Below the pieces are notes generated by a model. The model ran no database searches. It had not been told where the DNA came from and was given only the letters and a program-made list of their open reading frames with translations. A DNA stretch of 42,594 nt from Holosporaceae bacterium 'Namur'. Lineage in GTDB: Bacteria > Pseudomonadota > Alphaproteobacteria > Rickettsiales > Midichloriaceae. Positions 34,435-42,594 of this stretch are shown here, piece by piece (the first letter of the stretch is position 1; each line of letters opens with the position of its first letter). The translations under genes were made by a program, and so were the position numbers. The stretch is from assembly GCA_014116815.1 (NCBI GenBank), contig JACGYV010000014.1:1-42594 (forward strand), written 5' to 3'.

Positions 34435-35317
34435 TTTCTTTATTATTAACTCTATCACTTACTTTATTTTCCGGGATTATAACTTTTATTTCGCCTTCTA
34501 TTATTAAAGGAGTTTTCTTTTCCGTATGTTCCGAGGTTCCATATTGCCCGATGTTTTTTTGCTTACTGTTAACAATTGTATAATTAACCCAATCTAACCC
34601 ATGCTGTATAGTATTTAAATTAATACTTGCATACCCCAAGGTTACTATAGCAGTTAAAGTTTCTAATATATCATTCAGTATTTTTTGTACTCTTGTTTCA
34701 ATAAATTTCTCTCTGGTTAAAGGTGCTGCTTCAATTTGAAACCAAGTAGCTGAAGGGTTATTAGTAAACCCGAATAAGAATTCGCTAAACATTTTACCTG
34801 CCGTGAGCGAACGGTCACTTTTGCCGTCTACCGTTCCGTTTTCTTTACACGACCCGTAGTGGGAAGAAATTCTTTCTCTAGTCAAACCGCTTTTTTCAAG
34901 TTTTTCATAAAGCTCACCATTATCATTTATTTTAAAGTGCCCTCCCTTGAACCCTTCTTCCAATCCTGATGAATTATGCTTCCGGCATGCAATCAGAACA
35001 TCCAAAACAATGTTAGCTTTTTCCAATGCCATTGTATTTTCATATTTAATTTTTTCTAATTCATTTTTGCTTTTATTTAAGCGTCCGGATTCAATTTTTA
35101 ATCTGTAGCTATTATCTTTTATCGGGTTCTCATCTGAAATCTTTGTGAATGAAGCTGCAAAATGAATGCATTTATATAAATGCTCGGAAAGTTCTTCATG
35201 AAATTTTAAATTTTCTAAGAATCGGGCTTTTATTTTCTCATCGATCAGTTTATCAGCTTTAACTTTTAGTTGGTTAACTAAATTCTTTATAATGCCTTGT
35301 TCTTCTAAACCATTCAT
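34409..35317 (-). CDS. Orphan helical protein
   Basis: 302 residues, not recognised. It is mostly helical with likely coiled-coil at the N-terminus (IIKNLVNQLKVKADKLIDEK, RLNKSKNELEKIKYENTMAL). No signal peptide; one moderately hydrophobic stretch (LTAIVTLGYASINL). The tail is polar. It is tail-to-tail and overlapping with the 207-residue orphan. Its upstream region holds a perfect CtrA-type box, which suggests control by that cell-cycle regulator. Confidence 0.55.
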   Translation of the reverse strand: MNGLEEQGIIKNLVNQLKVKADKLIDEKIKARFLENLKFHEELSEHLYKCIHFAASFTKISDENPIKDNSYRLKIESGRLNKSKNELEKIKYENTMALEKANIVLDVLIACRKHNSSGLEEGFKGGHFKINDNGELYEKLEKSGLTRERISSHYGSCKENGTVDGKSDRSLTAGKMFSEFLFGFTNNPSATWFQIEAAPLTREKFIETRVQKILNDILETLTAIVTLGYASINLNTIQHGLDWVNYTIVNSKQKNIGQYGTSEHTEKKTPLIIEGEIKVIIPENKVSDRVNNKEITTLSPRL

Positions 35318-35349
35318 AGTGCAACCAAAAAATACTTATTGGCACTACT

Positions 35350-35379
35350 ATATATATAACAGGTTAACAAACAGTTAAC
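35350..35379 (-). promoter_or_regulatory. CtrA-type box with candidate -10, upstream of the 302-residue orphan
   Basis: At 35363-35379 the sequence is TTAA-N7-TTAAC on both strands, since it is flanked by GTTAAC on either side (GTTAAC AAACA GTTAAC). This matches the Caulobacter CtrA consensus TTAA-N7-TTAAC exactly. On the minus strand a TATATATATA element (35348-35357) lies just downstream as a possible -10, with the box covering the -35 position, as in CtrA-activated promoters. The extended inverted repeat AACAgGTTAAC/GTTAACtTGTT spans 35358-35384. CtrA itself is not in the window. Confidence 0.55.
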
Positions 35380-35420
35380 TTGTTTGGTTGATTTGAGGCT
35401 AGATATAAAATTATTAAAAG

Positions 35421-35927
35421 TTAACCGAAGAGTTTACTAAAGCCGGACTTTTGCTTTAAATTTTTAACTTCACCTTCGTTAACGGGCTTGCCTTCTTTAA
35501 GGTTTTTAGAGATTCTTTCCTTCTCTAATTCAGCATCTACCACCGGTTCTTTGCCGCTTTCATCATTTAATGATCCTAAAGTTTTTCTGATAAAACCACG
35601 ATTTTCCGTAGTATCTTGTTTGCCTAAAGCTTCATTATCTATTAATTCTTTAACCGCACTTTTTGTTGCCGAGGTTGAAACCGCATTAAGCAATCGGCTT
35701 TCCTCTACTGTGTATTTAGCAGCATTTTCGGAATTCCTTCTGGGTAATGCTCTTTTATCCACGCCCGGTTCATTTAAATTAAATTCGGGAGGTATGCTTA
35801 AGGGAGGATAAGAGACTACGGTAAACTCATCCGGGCCTTCTTTTCTAAGCCCTAGGCTGGATTTAACATCATTACTGCAACTGGTTAGAAGAATTAAAAA
35901 CGGTATAGATAAAATTATTTTTTTCAT
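35421..35927 (-). CDS. BamF-like DUF3035 lipoprotein
   Basis: 168 residues. A lipoprotein signal (IILSIPFLILLTSC, acyl Cys16 region) is followed by the motif characteristic of DUF3035: LGLRKEGPDEFTVVSYPPLS, then IPPEFNLNEPG. In Caulobacter the DUF3035 protein BamF is an accessory of the beta-barrel assembly machine. The rest is polar and likely disordered. It is divergent from hemH, 85 nt away. Confidence 0.82.
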   Translation of the reverse strand: MKKIILSIPFLILLTSCSNDVKSSLGLRKEGPDEFTVVSYPPLSIPPEFNLNEPGVDKRALPRRNSENAAKYTVEESRLLNAVSTSATKSAVKELIDNEALGKQDTTENRGFIRKTLGSLNDESGKEPVVDAELEKERISKNLKEGKPVNEGEVKNLKQKSGFSKLFG

Positions 35928-36012
35928 ATATATAAAATCTTAGCAAACTTTGCCTTATTTTCTACAGCGGTTTTTTGCTTTTTACAAGCATTTTTAAGGA
36001 TATAAACTATAT

Positions 36013-37047
36013 ATGAATAAATTAAAGAAAGCAGTAGTATTATTTAACTTAGGGGGGCCTGATAGTTTAGATGCAGTGAAACCTTTTTTGTTTAATTTGT
36101 TTTATGATAAAGCTATTTTAAATATCCCGAATCCTTTCAGGTTTCTACTTGCCAAATTTATTTCCTCAAGACGGGCTGAATACGCGAAGAAAATATATGA
36201 AAAAATGGGGGGTAAATCTCCTATCTTAGAACTGACAAAGCTACAGGCAGAGGCATTAGAATCAAGCTTGAATAAGGAGAGCGGTGATGAGTTCAAAGTT
36301 TTTATTGCGATGAGATGCTGGTATCCTTTAACTGAAGATGTTGTAAGTAGAGTAAAAGAATTTAATCCTGATGAAGTTATTTTACTTCCTCTTTATCCTC
36401 AATTTTCCACTACTACTACCGCCTCCTCAATTGCATATTGGCATAAAACCGCACATAAACTTAACTTGCATGTACCCTCTGGAACAGTTTGCTGCTATCC
36501 TCAAAACCAAGGTTTTATTGATGCATATGTTGATTTGACTCGAAAAAAATATGAAGAAGCAGTTAATATTGCACGTCCTGTAATCCTATTTTCAGCACAC
36601 GGCATCCCTCTTAATCGTGTTAAAGCGGGGGATCCTTATGAATGGCAGGTAAACCAAACCGTAAAAGCAATTGTAGAAGGTTTGAATATAGAAAATTTAG
36701 ACTATAAAATTTGCTACCAAAGTAAAGTGGGATCTCTGGAATGGCTTAGACCTGCCACCGAAGACGAGATAATAAAAGCAAGTAATGATAAGAAACCGAT
36801 TGTTGTGGTGCCTGTAGCGTTTGTTTCAGAACATTCGGAAACTATAGTTGAGTTGGATATGATGTATAGGGAGTTGGCTGAACAAAATAACTGCCCCGGA
36901 TATTTCAGAGTTGAAGCGGTCGGTACTCATCCTAAATTCATTGCAGGACTTACAGAACTCTGTCTAAATCAGGACAATGATTCATATATTAATAATAATA
37001 TAAAAGAATGCTCACAAAAATTTAGCAAATGTCTATGTTCTAATTAA
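36013..37047 (+). CDS. hemH: Ferrochelatase
   Basis: 344 residues. It opens AVVLFNLGGPDSLDAVKPFL and has MRCWYPLTEDV, LLPLYPQFSTTTTASS, the catalytic His in LFSAHGIPL (His196) and the acidic loop VPVAFVSEHSET. HemH inserts Fe2+ into protoporphyrin IX, the last step of heme synthesis. Length is typical. The stop lies at the edge of an AT-only inverted repeat. Confidence 0.97.
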   Translation: MNKLKKAVVLFNLGGPDSLDAVKPFLFNLFYDKAILNIPNPFRFLLAKFISSRRAEYAKKIYEKMGGKSPILELTKLQAEALESSLNKESGDEFKVFIAMRCWYPLTEDVVSRVKEFNPDEVILLPLYPQFSTTTTASSIAYWHKTAHKLNLHVPSGTVCCYPQNQGFIDAYVDLTRKKYEEAVNIARPVILFSAHGIPLNRVKAGDPYEWQVNQTVKAIVEGLNIENLDYKICYQSKVGSLEWLRPATEDEIIKASNDKKPIVVVPVAFVSEHSETIVELDMMYRELAEQNNCPGYFRVEAVGTHPKFIAGLTELCLNQDNDSYINNNIKECSQKFSKCLCSN

Positions 37048-37086
37048 TAATAATTAGTTTATTATATGAAAAATTAATTATTATTA
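37045..37086. repeat. AT-only inverted repeat after hemH
   Basis: TAATAATAATTA (37045-37056, starting in the hemH stop) and TAATTATTATTA (37075-37086) are perfect inverted copies over 12 bp with an 18-nt loop. With no G or C in the stem, it is a weak terminator at best. Confidence 0.4.
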
Positions 37087-37100
37087 GATACACCAAAAAA

Positions 37101-37625
37101 ATGGCAAAGAATTTAGATAACAGCATTGCTACCGAACAATGTCATCATTTAATAACCGGCAGTGAATTCTTATATGATTTAATTCAATGGAGTATTATTG
37201 CCAGACTTACTTATAATAATAAGCAAAGCTTCACTTATTCTTTTGTATTAACGAGCCTTAAAAGTGCAGTTGGTACACTTGTACAGCCGCTTTGCAGTAA
37301 TGCTAATAAATTCTCAACCGCTTACTTAGAAACTTTTTCAACAGAAATTTTTAATTTTTCAAAAGTTTTTATAATTTATTCCGCCGGTGCTTCAATATCA
37401 CATTCACTAAATAATAACGGTTATATATCCGAAACTACCGTAGAAATTTTTAAAGCAGCCGCGGCAGTTTTATTAAATACAATTATACACTATTATCCCA
37501 ACTATCAAGACTCTTTTTTTGAAAATTTTATTATCGGAACATTAAATAAAAGCATAGCGGAACTTAGCGAACCGGAAAGCATACAAATTCACTACCCCTC
37601 TTTCCATAATGAATTTAATGCTTGA
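37101..37625 (+). CDS. Orphan protein, 174 residues
   Basis: I do not recognise it. It is mostly helical with mildly hydrophobic stretches (LYDLIQWSIIARLTYNN, VEIFKAAAAVLLNTIIHYY). Three Cys or His residues near the N-terminus (EQCHHLITG) could bind a metal. No signal peptide. It lies 54 nt after hemH on the same strand, which may be coincidental. Confidence 0.5.
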   Translation: MAKNLDNSIATEQCHHLITGSEFLYDLIQWSIIARLTYNNKQSFTYSFVLTSLKSAVGTLVQPLCSNANKFSTAYLETFSTEIFNFSKVFIIYSAGASISHSLNNNGYISETTVEIFKAAAAVLLNTIIHYYPNYQDSFFENFIIGTLNKSIAELSEPESIQIHYPSFHNEFNA

Positions 37626-37732
37626 TACCCTGCTTTTAAACTAATTTTAAAAATTTTAAAAAGTTATTTACCAAATTTTTAATCTATCTATATTAAAATC
37701 TTATAAGATTAATACAATGCGAGAGAGTACTC

Positions 37733-38470
37733 ATGGCAAATTATCTGATAATTGCGGGAACTAGTAGGATTGGTCAATCAGTAGCACAAGATTTGCTTAA
37801 CTCCGGAAATACTGTTTTCATTACCGGCAGAAACAAGGAAAAAACCGAAAAAATTGCACATGAACTCGGTAACATTCAATATGAAATCTTGGATGCAACT
37901 GATTTTGATGCAGTAAATTTATGTTTTGTAAAAGTTAAATCATTATGCGGTGAGCTTCATGGAGTGATAAATTGTGCCGGTTCGTTCTTACTTAAGCCCG
38001 CACACTTAACAACACGGGAAGAGTTTGATTTAAACATAAATGCTAGCTTAACTTCAGCTTTTGCAGTCGTAAGAGCAGCCGGGGCACATATGCTAAACGG
38101 CGGGTCGGTTGTTCTAATATCTTCGGCGGTGGCTAAAATCGGGCTTGCGAGTCATGAGGCAATGGCTGCGGCTAAAGCCGGGGTCATCGGCCTTATGATG
38201 TCAGCCGCTGCAAGTTATGCACATCAAAACTTAAGGTTTAATGCCGTAGCCCCGGGACTTGTGGAAACCGATATATCCAAAATAGTTACTTCTAACCCGC
38301 TTACCCTTGAAGCATCAAAGAAAATGCACCCCTTAGGAAGAATCGGAACTCCTGAAGAAGCGGCAAGATTAATCACCTTCCTGCTTGCTGAAGAAAACAG
38401 TTGGATTACCGGGCAAGCAATCAGCATTGACGGTGGAATAAGCACTATACAACCGAAAGTTAAAATTTAG
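37733..38470 (+). CDS. Short-chain dehydrogenase-like protein lacking the catalytic Tyr
   Basis: 245 residues of the classical SDR fold: N-terminal AGTSRIGQSVAQDLL (shortened cofactor loop), VINCAGSF, and LISSAVAKIGLASHEA with the catalytic Ser. The usual YxxxK is MAAAK here (Met144, Lys148). The C-terminus RFNAVAPGLVETDISK, PEEAARLITFLL and SWITGQAISIDGG is typical of FabG-like enzymes. Without the Tyr the standard proton relay is lost, so the reaction or direction is uncertain. It starts with RBS GAGAGAG and is followed closely by a VOC protein gene. Confidence 0.85.
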   Translation: MANYLIIAGTSRIGQSVAQDLLNSGNTVFITGRNKEKTEKIAHELGNIQYEILDATDFDAVNLCFVKVKSLCGELHGVINCAGSFLLKPAHLTTREEFDLNINASLTSAFAVVRAAGAHMLNGGSVVLISSAVAKIGLASHEAMAAAKAGVIGLMMSAAASYAHQNLRFNAVAPGLVETDISKIVTSNPLTLEASKKMHPLGRIGTPEEAARLITFLLAEENSWITGQAISIDGGISTIQPKVKI

Positions 38471-38487
38471 TTTTATAAAAAAGATAT

Positions 38488-38494
38488 GAGAGGA
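38488..38494 (+). promoter_or_regulatory. RBS deciding the start of the VOC gene
   Basis: GAGAGGA lies 3-4 nt before ATG 38498. The earlier in-frame ATG at 38486 has no Shine-Dalgarno and the site itself lies inside that extension. Confidence 0.6.
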
Positions 38495-38497
38495 AAT

Positions 38498-38959
38498 ATG
38501 AACAATAATGAGATTACCGCAGAAGGTTTAAATCACCTTTCTACTATGATTAGTGTTAAAGATGCTAATGAAGCAGTAAAATTCTATGTTGAGGTATTCG
38601 GATTTAAAGCACATGAAGTTACCAATGACCGAGAGGGAAATGTTGTATTTGCAAGGCTGGTTTATAAAGGGATCAACCTAATGATCGCCCCTCCCAATCC
38701 TATTGAAGAGGAAGATTTTATGTCACCTCCCGTTTCAAGTAACTGTCCTCCGCAAGTTAGCTTTTATGTTTATTGTGATAATCTTGAAGAGAATTATCGA
38801 AAAGCAAAAAATTACGGGCTAAAATTTCTTCATGGTAAAGAAATAAAATTTTGGGGCGATAAAGCTTTTAGAGTATTAGATCCAAATGGATATATCTGGA
38901 ATTTTGCGACCAAGTTTACTGAACATGATGCAACTAAAGTGCCTCGTGAAGTTTTTTAG
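38498..38959 (+). CDS. VOC/glyoxalase-fold protein
   Basis: About 153 residues. It has a single glyoxalase-like unit pair: HLSTMISVKDANEAVKFYVE VFGFKA-type, NVVFARLVYKGINLMIAPPN, VSFYVYCDNLEENYRKAKNY, and WGDKAFRVLDPNGYIWNFAT. The closing DPNGYIW pattern is typical of PhnB-like and bleomycin-resistance-like VOC proteins. One His (LNHLS) and a Glu region could bind metal. Substrate unknown. It starts 28 nt after the SDR gene and is probably co-transcribed with it. Confidence 0.83.
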   Translation: MNNNEITAEGLNHLSTMISVKDANEAVKFYVEVFGFKAHEVTNDREGNVVFARLVYKGINLMIAPPNPIEEEDFMSPPVSSNCPPQVSFYVYCDNLEENYRKAKNYGLKFLHGKEIKFWGDKAFRVLDPNGYIWNFATKFTEHDATKVPREVF

Positions 38960-39024
38960 TAAAATTCAAGTAGCTTATTTTCCTTAACATTTTTATTTTT
39001 ATATTTATTTTTATGTTTTGTTTT

Positions 39025-39534
39025 TTAAATAGTTATATTTCTAATTCCTTCCAAAGTTAGAATAGAGTGCTTGAGCTCTATACCGCCTGCGTATCCGGTA
39101 AGAGAATTATTGCTACCTATGACACGATGGCAAGGCACAACTAACGAAATCGGGTTTCTTCCGACTGCTGCCGCTATGGCTCGAATGCTGTTCGGAGCAC
39201 CAAGATTATTTGCTAGTTCCTTATAGGTTATAGTTTTTCCGTAAGGTATTTTACTGACTTCTTCCCATACTCTTCTTTGAAATTCGGTGAACTTTATGAA
39301 ACTATAAGGTATTTCAAATTCTCTTCTATTCCCGTATGAATATTCTTTAAGCTGCTTTTCAGCTAATTTTAATATCTCCGGTTCCGAGTCATTTTGCCAC
39401 TCCAGTTCGAGTTGGGGAATATATTTTTCTTTAACAAAATATATTCCGGTTATATTTTCCGAATCCGATAATAAAAGTATATCTCCAAGCTTTGTAGTAA
39501 TATTAGAATAATATTTTGTCATATAAAAAACCAT
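39025..39534 (-). CDS. ogt: Methylated-DNA--protein-cysteine S-methyltransferase
   Basis: 169 residues. The methyl-acceptor site is LVVPCHRVIG with Cys135, preceded by the helix-turn-helix TITYKELANNLGAPNSIRAI and AAAVGRNP, and followed by TGYAGGIELKHSIL. It repairs O6-alkylguanine by suicide transfer. The N-terminal ~70 residues match the Ogt/MGMT ribonuclease-like domain. A start at the second ATG, 39522, is possible. It is convergent with the VOC gene across a T-rich spacer. Confidence 0.94.
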   Translation of the reverse strand: MVFYMTKYYSNITTKLGDILLLSDSENITGIYFVKEKYIPQLELEWQNDSEPEILKLAEKQLKEYSYGNRREFEIPYSFIKFTEFQRRVWEEVSKIPYGKTITYKELANNLGAPNSIRAIAAAVGRNPISLVVPCHRVIGSNNSLTGYAGGIELKHSILTLEGIRNITI

Positions 39535-39638
39535 ATCATATAATTGTCATACACTTATGCTACTCTTTAATAATATTGAAAATATAAAAAAATCTGCTCA
39601 TACTTAATTAATAAGCAAAAATATTAAAGACGAATATA

Positions 39639-41378
39639 ATGCAAAAATCAAATATAATATTTTTAAAAAATAGCCAAAGCCCGGTAAAAATATTATTTTT
39701 AAATTTAGCTGCATTAATCATTGTACTTAGCATTTTTTTCTGCCTTAGTCTTGCAGCGAAAGGGACTACTATTGATATTAATAACTATGAAACTACCCAT
39801 GTCTCTTTAGCAAGCTTTAACTTACCTTATTATGCTTTAATGACATCTGTAAGGATATTTGTTGCAATCATTTTTTCTCTCTTATTTGCGCTCTTTGTAG
39901 CCACCCTTGCGGCGAAAAGTAAGAAAGCCGAAGAAATTATTCTTCCGCTTTTGGATATTTTGCAATCAATCCCTATATTAGGGTATGCTTCTTTTGCCGT
40001 AACTTTTTTTGTTGCCCTTTCACCCCATAAGACGCTCGGAGTAGAAATGGCAGTAATATTTGTTATTTTTACTTCACAGGTGTGGAATATAACTTTCAGT
40101 ATGCATCAATCGCTTAAAACCGTACCTCAAGATATAATAGATGCTTCAATTGTTTTCGGATTATCTTCATGGCAAAGGTTTTGGCTTGTAGAACTCCCCT
40201 TCGCAGTTCCGGGCTTAATTTGGAATATTATGGTATCGGTATCGGGGAGTTGGTTTTTTATAGTTGCTTCTGAGGCAATATCCGTAGGTAACATTAACTA
40301 CACTTTACCGGGTATAGGCTCTTACCTCGGTACTGCAATAACTCAAAAAGATTGGCATGCCATCATCTACTCAATTCTTACCACCTTAATTTTGATTATT
40401 TTATATGATAAGCTAATTTTCCAACCTTTAGTAATTTGGTCAAAAAAATTTAAGTATGAAATGGTAAATACTCAAGATGTAAGCGAATCCCGGGTTTATA
40501 ATATATTAAGTAGGTCTGTACTACTAAAAATTCTTTTTAAACCATGCGTTTGGTTTATAAAAAATATTTTTAAATTTAATTTTAGAAGCCCAATCGCTTT
40601 ATCGACTTCTAAGAAGATAATCTTTATCAACGAGAAAAAATTAAATAATATATGGTATGGTGCAATCTCACTTCTAATAGCAACCCTTGCTTGTTATATT
40701 GCTGCCTTTTTATATAACTTTAGTAGCTTTAATGAAATTACTTATGTGTTTTTTTTAGGAGCAGTAACATCTTTTAGGATTATTATATTAATATTTTTAG
40801 CTTTAATTATATTAATTCCTATTGGAGTTTATATTGGTTTAAATGCAAAATTAGCAGCGAAAGCTCAGCCGATAATGTTATTTCTTGCAGCCTTTCCAGC
40901 GAATTTATTATTTCCGTTTTTTATTATAATAATTATAAATAATAATTTAAACCCGAACATATGGCTTAGCCCTTTGATTATACTCGGCGCACAATGGTAT
41001 ATTTTGTTAAATATCATTGCGGGAGTTTCAGCACTGCCGAGAGAACTGCTTGAAGCTGCTTCTTTATTTAATATCAAAGGCTTAATTTTTATAAAAAAAG
41101 TTATTCTGCCGAGTATTCTTCCTTATATAATTACCGGCTCTCTTTGTGCTTCAGGAGGAGCTTGGAATGCAAGCATTGTTGCAGAAGCTGTTAACTGGGG
41201 GGGAACCACTCTTTATGCGACCGGTTTAGGCGCTTATATAGCTCAAAATACTATTGCGGGAGAATATCATAACATAAATTTAGGAGTATGTATTATGTGC
41301 TTTTACGTTATGCTTTTAAACAAATTAGTATGGCGCCCTTTATATAAATTAACTGAAAAAACTTTGCATTTGGGATAG
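39639..41378 (+). CDS. NitT/TauT-type ABC permease, tandem fusion
   Basis: 579 residues with two binding-protein-dependent permease domains in one chain. The first covers about 1-270 with the EAA loop DASIVFGLSSWQRFWLVELP FAVPG-type; the second covers about 330-579 with ELLEAASLFNIKGLIFIKKV ILPSILPYIITG-type. At least ten hydrophobic membrane segments are visible. Tandem fusion makes the usual permease dimer from one polypeptide. The next gene is its ATPase, 9 nt downstream. No solute-binding protein is in the window; the substrate is unknown. Confidence 0.88.
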   Translation: MQKSNIIFLKNSQSPVKILFLNLAALIIVLSIFFCLSLAAKGTTIDINNYETTHVSLASFNLPYYALMTSVRIFVAIIFSLLFALFVATLAAKSKKAEEIILPLLDILQSIPILGYASFAVTFFVALSPHKTLGVEMAVIFVIFTSQVWNITFSMHQSLKTVPQDIIDASIVFGLSSWQRFWLVELPFAVPGLIWNIMVSVSGSWFFIVASEAISVGNINYTLPGIGSYLGTAITQKDWHAIIYSILTTLILIILYDKLIFQPLVIWSKKFKYEMVNTQDVSESRVYNILSRSVLLKILFKPCVWFIKNIFKFNFRSPIALSTSKKIIFINEKKLNNIWYGAISLLIATLACYIAAFLYNFSSFNEITYVFFLGAVTSFRIIILIFLALIILIPIGVYIGLNAKLAAKAQPIMLFLAAFPANLLFPFFIIIIINNNLNPNIWLSPLIILGAQWYILLNIIAGVSALPRELLEAASLFNIKGLIFIKKVILPSILPYIITGSLCASGGAWNASIVAEAVNWGGTTLYATGLGAYIAQNTIAGEYHNINLGVCIMCFYVMLLNKLVWRPLYKLTEKTLHLG

Positions 41379-41387
41379 GAGAAATTT

Positions 41388-42594
41388 ATGGCCGTTAAAA
41401 CTGATTTACCGATTTTAGAGCTTAAAAATCTTAATAAATATTATGATCAACCGGAGGGTGGAAAAAAAGTTATTTTAGATGATATCAATTTATCTCTCAA
41501 TGAACGAGAAATAGTAGGCATACTCGGACGTTCGGGTAGCGGTAAGTCTACTTTACTTAGAATTATTTCAGGATTATTACCCATGAGTGAGGGAGAAATT
41601 ATATATAATGGCACTCCCGCTCCTCTGCCGCCTAGTATTCTTGCTATGGTTTTTCAGACATTTGCGCTTTTCCCTTGGCTAAATGTTATTGAGAATGTAT
41701 CAATAGGGCTGGAATCAAAAAACATGCCTAAAAATGAAATTAATAAGAAAGCTCTTGATGCAATATCTTTAATCGGCCTTGACGGTTATGAAAATGCTTA
41801 TCCTAAGGAATTATCGGGGGGTATGAAACAAAGGATAGGTTTTGCAAGAGCACTAGTGACTAACCCTAAAATTTTGCTTTTGGATGAGGCTTTTTCTGCC
41901 CTTGATATCTTAACCGCAACTGAACTTAAAGCTGAATTTATTGATTTATGGTCGGTTAAAAAGACCGGTTTAAAGTCAATTCTTATTGTAACCCATAACA
42001 TTGAGGAAGCAGTATTACTTTGTGATAGAGTTTTAATTTTTTCCTCGAATCCGGGTAAGGTAGTTTCAGAAATAAAAATTAATATACCTCATCCTCGCAA
42101 TAGGCATGACCCTGAGGTAAGAAATTTAGTGGATAATATTTATACCATAATGACTAACGCACTAAGTAAAAATAACCCGACCGATACACTTACTAAAACG
42201 GCTGAAAATGAAAGTTTACTGGCTCAAATTTCAACTAACAAACTAAACGGGGTAATTGAAATTTTATTTGCCGAACCGTATAACGGCACAGCTGATATTT
42301 ACCGCCTATCAGAACAACTAAGCCTTTCTATTGATTGTTTGTTTCCTATTTTAGAATTATTGAAAACATTAAAATTTGCATTAATAAAAAAAGGAGATGT
42401 TTTATTAACTTCTACGGGTAAAATGTATGCCGAAGCGGATACTGACGAACGCAAGCAAATATTTGCCCGTCATTTAGTTGAAAATATCACACTTATCAGC
42501 AATATCAGAACAACATTAAAATTAGCTAAAAGAAAAAAAGTAAACCGTAGCCACTTTATAAAAGAGCTAACAAAAACCTTAGCAGAAGAGCAGG
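41388..42594 (+). CDS. NitT/TauT-type ABC transporter ATPase with C-terminal AAA-associated domain (3' truncated)
   Basis: At least 402 residues, open to the window end. RBS TAGGAG lies just before ATG 41388. Walker A GRSGSGKS is at 47-54, Q-loop MVFQTFALFPW, signature LSGGMKQR at 142-149, and Walker B ILLLDEAF at 162-169. After the ATPase core (to ~265) an extra ~135-residue module follows (NGVIEILFAEPYNGTADIYR, then ISNIRTTLKLAKRKK). It resembles the winged-helix AAA-associated C-terminal domain found in some nitrate/sulfonate-type ATPases. It pairs with the fused permease. Confidence 0.88.
   Translation, partial: MAVKTDLPILELKNLNKYYDQPEGGKKVILDDINLSLNEREIVGILGRSGSGKSTLLRIISGLLPMSEGEIIYNGTPAPLPPSILAMVFQTFALFPWLNVIENVSIGLESKNMPKNEINKKALDAISLIGLDGYENAYPKELSGGMKQRIGFARALVTNPKILLLDEAFSALDILTATELKAEFIDLWSVKKTGLKSILIVTHNIEEAVLLCDRVLIFSSNPGKVVSEIKINIPHPRNRHDPEVRNLVDNIYTIMTNALSKNNPTDTLTKTAENESLLAQISTNKLNGVIEILFAEPYNGTADIYRLSEQLSLSIDCLFPILELLKTLKFALIKKGDVLLTSTGKMYAEADTDERKQIFARHLVENITLISNIRTTLKLAKRKKVNRSHFIKELTKTLAEEQ

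Noticed and set aside
37636..37650. TTAA-N7-TTAA upstream of the SDR gene as a CtrA box
   Set aside because: The final C is missing and the region is an A/T-only tract in which such spacing arises by chance.

Overview
This AT-rich 42.6 kb window carries dense bacterial genes and most likely comes from a chromosome of a flagellated member of the Rickettsiales (Midichloriaceae or a related protist-associated lineage). The reasons are: a tRNA-Tyr / tRNA-Gly / tuf order; a VirB2-type pilin gene standing alone; sdhB separated from the other sdh genes; a BamF/DUF3035 lipoprotein; a perfect CtrA-type box; an ankyrin protein; and many host-interaction-style orphan proteins next to conserved housekeeping genes. 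The taxonomic placement is an inference from gene content, not a database result.

Layout. 1-0.5 kb: start of tuf with two upstream tRNAs. 0.5-5.4 kb (minus): lipopolysaccharide transport genes lptA-lptB behind a very large fused flavin/iron-sulfur oxidoreductase and a DUF167 protein. 5.5-11.2 kb (plus): a compact flagellar operon flgI-flgJ-flgN-like-flgK-flgL-fliW, which builds the P-ring, rod and hook-filament junction and controls flagellin. 11.2-12.4 kb: a small tatA gene and glyQ, with no glyS beside it. 12.4-23 kb: an accessory block holding an ankyrin protein whose C-terminus carries residues resembling an ADP-ribosyltransferase R-S-E triad, a sugar epimerase, a glycosyltransferase, two large orphan proteins with effector-like features, a 41-residue basic peptide, an exported methyltransferase-like protein and a membrane orphan. 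23-29.5 kb (minus): glycosyltransferase, rlmE, tolC, murC, bamD, sdhB. 29.8-32.2 kb (plus): virB2-like pilin, rpmG, lolD, ruvB. 32.2-35.9 kb: a small secreted peptide, a secreted intradiol-dioxygenase-like protein that has lost most metal ligands, elbB, two orphan genes overlapping tail to tail, and a BamF-like lipoprotein. 36-42.6 kb: hemH, an orphan, a short-chain dehydrogenase lacking its catalytic Tyr, a VOC protein, ogt, and a NitT/TauT-type ABC importer made of a tandem-fused permease plus an ATPase that runs off the window.

Themes. Envelope biogenesis (LptA/B, BamD, BamF, LolD, TolC, MurC, two glycosyltransferases and an epimerase), motility, and probable secretion (TatA, TolC, VirB2) sit beside candidate secreted or effector proteins. 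The most novel-looking items are the ankyrin/ART-like protein, the divergent pair of effector-like orphans at 17.5-20.8 kb, the flagellar operon with an outsized FlgK and a FliW, and the palindromic CtrA-type box at 35.36 kb. Five genes not obvious as long open frames were found by reading the sequence: tatA, rpmG, the 41-residue basic ORF, the 52-residue secreted peptide, and the truncated terminal ABC ATPase.
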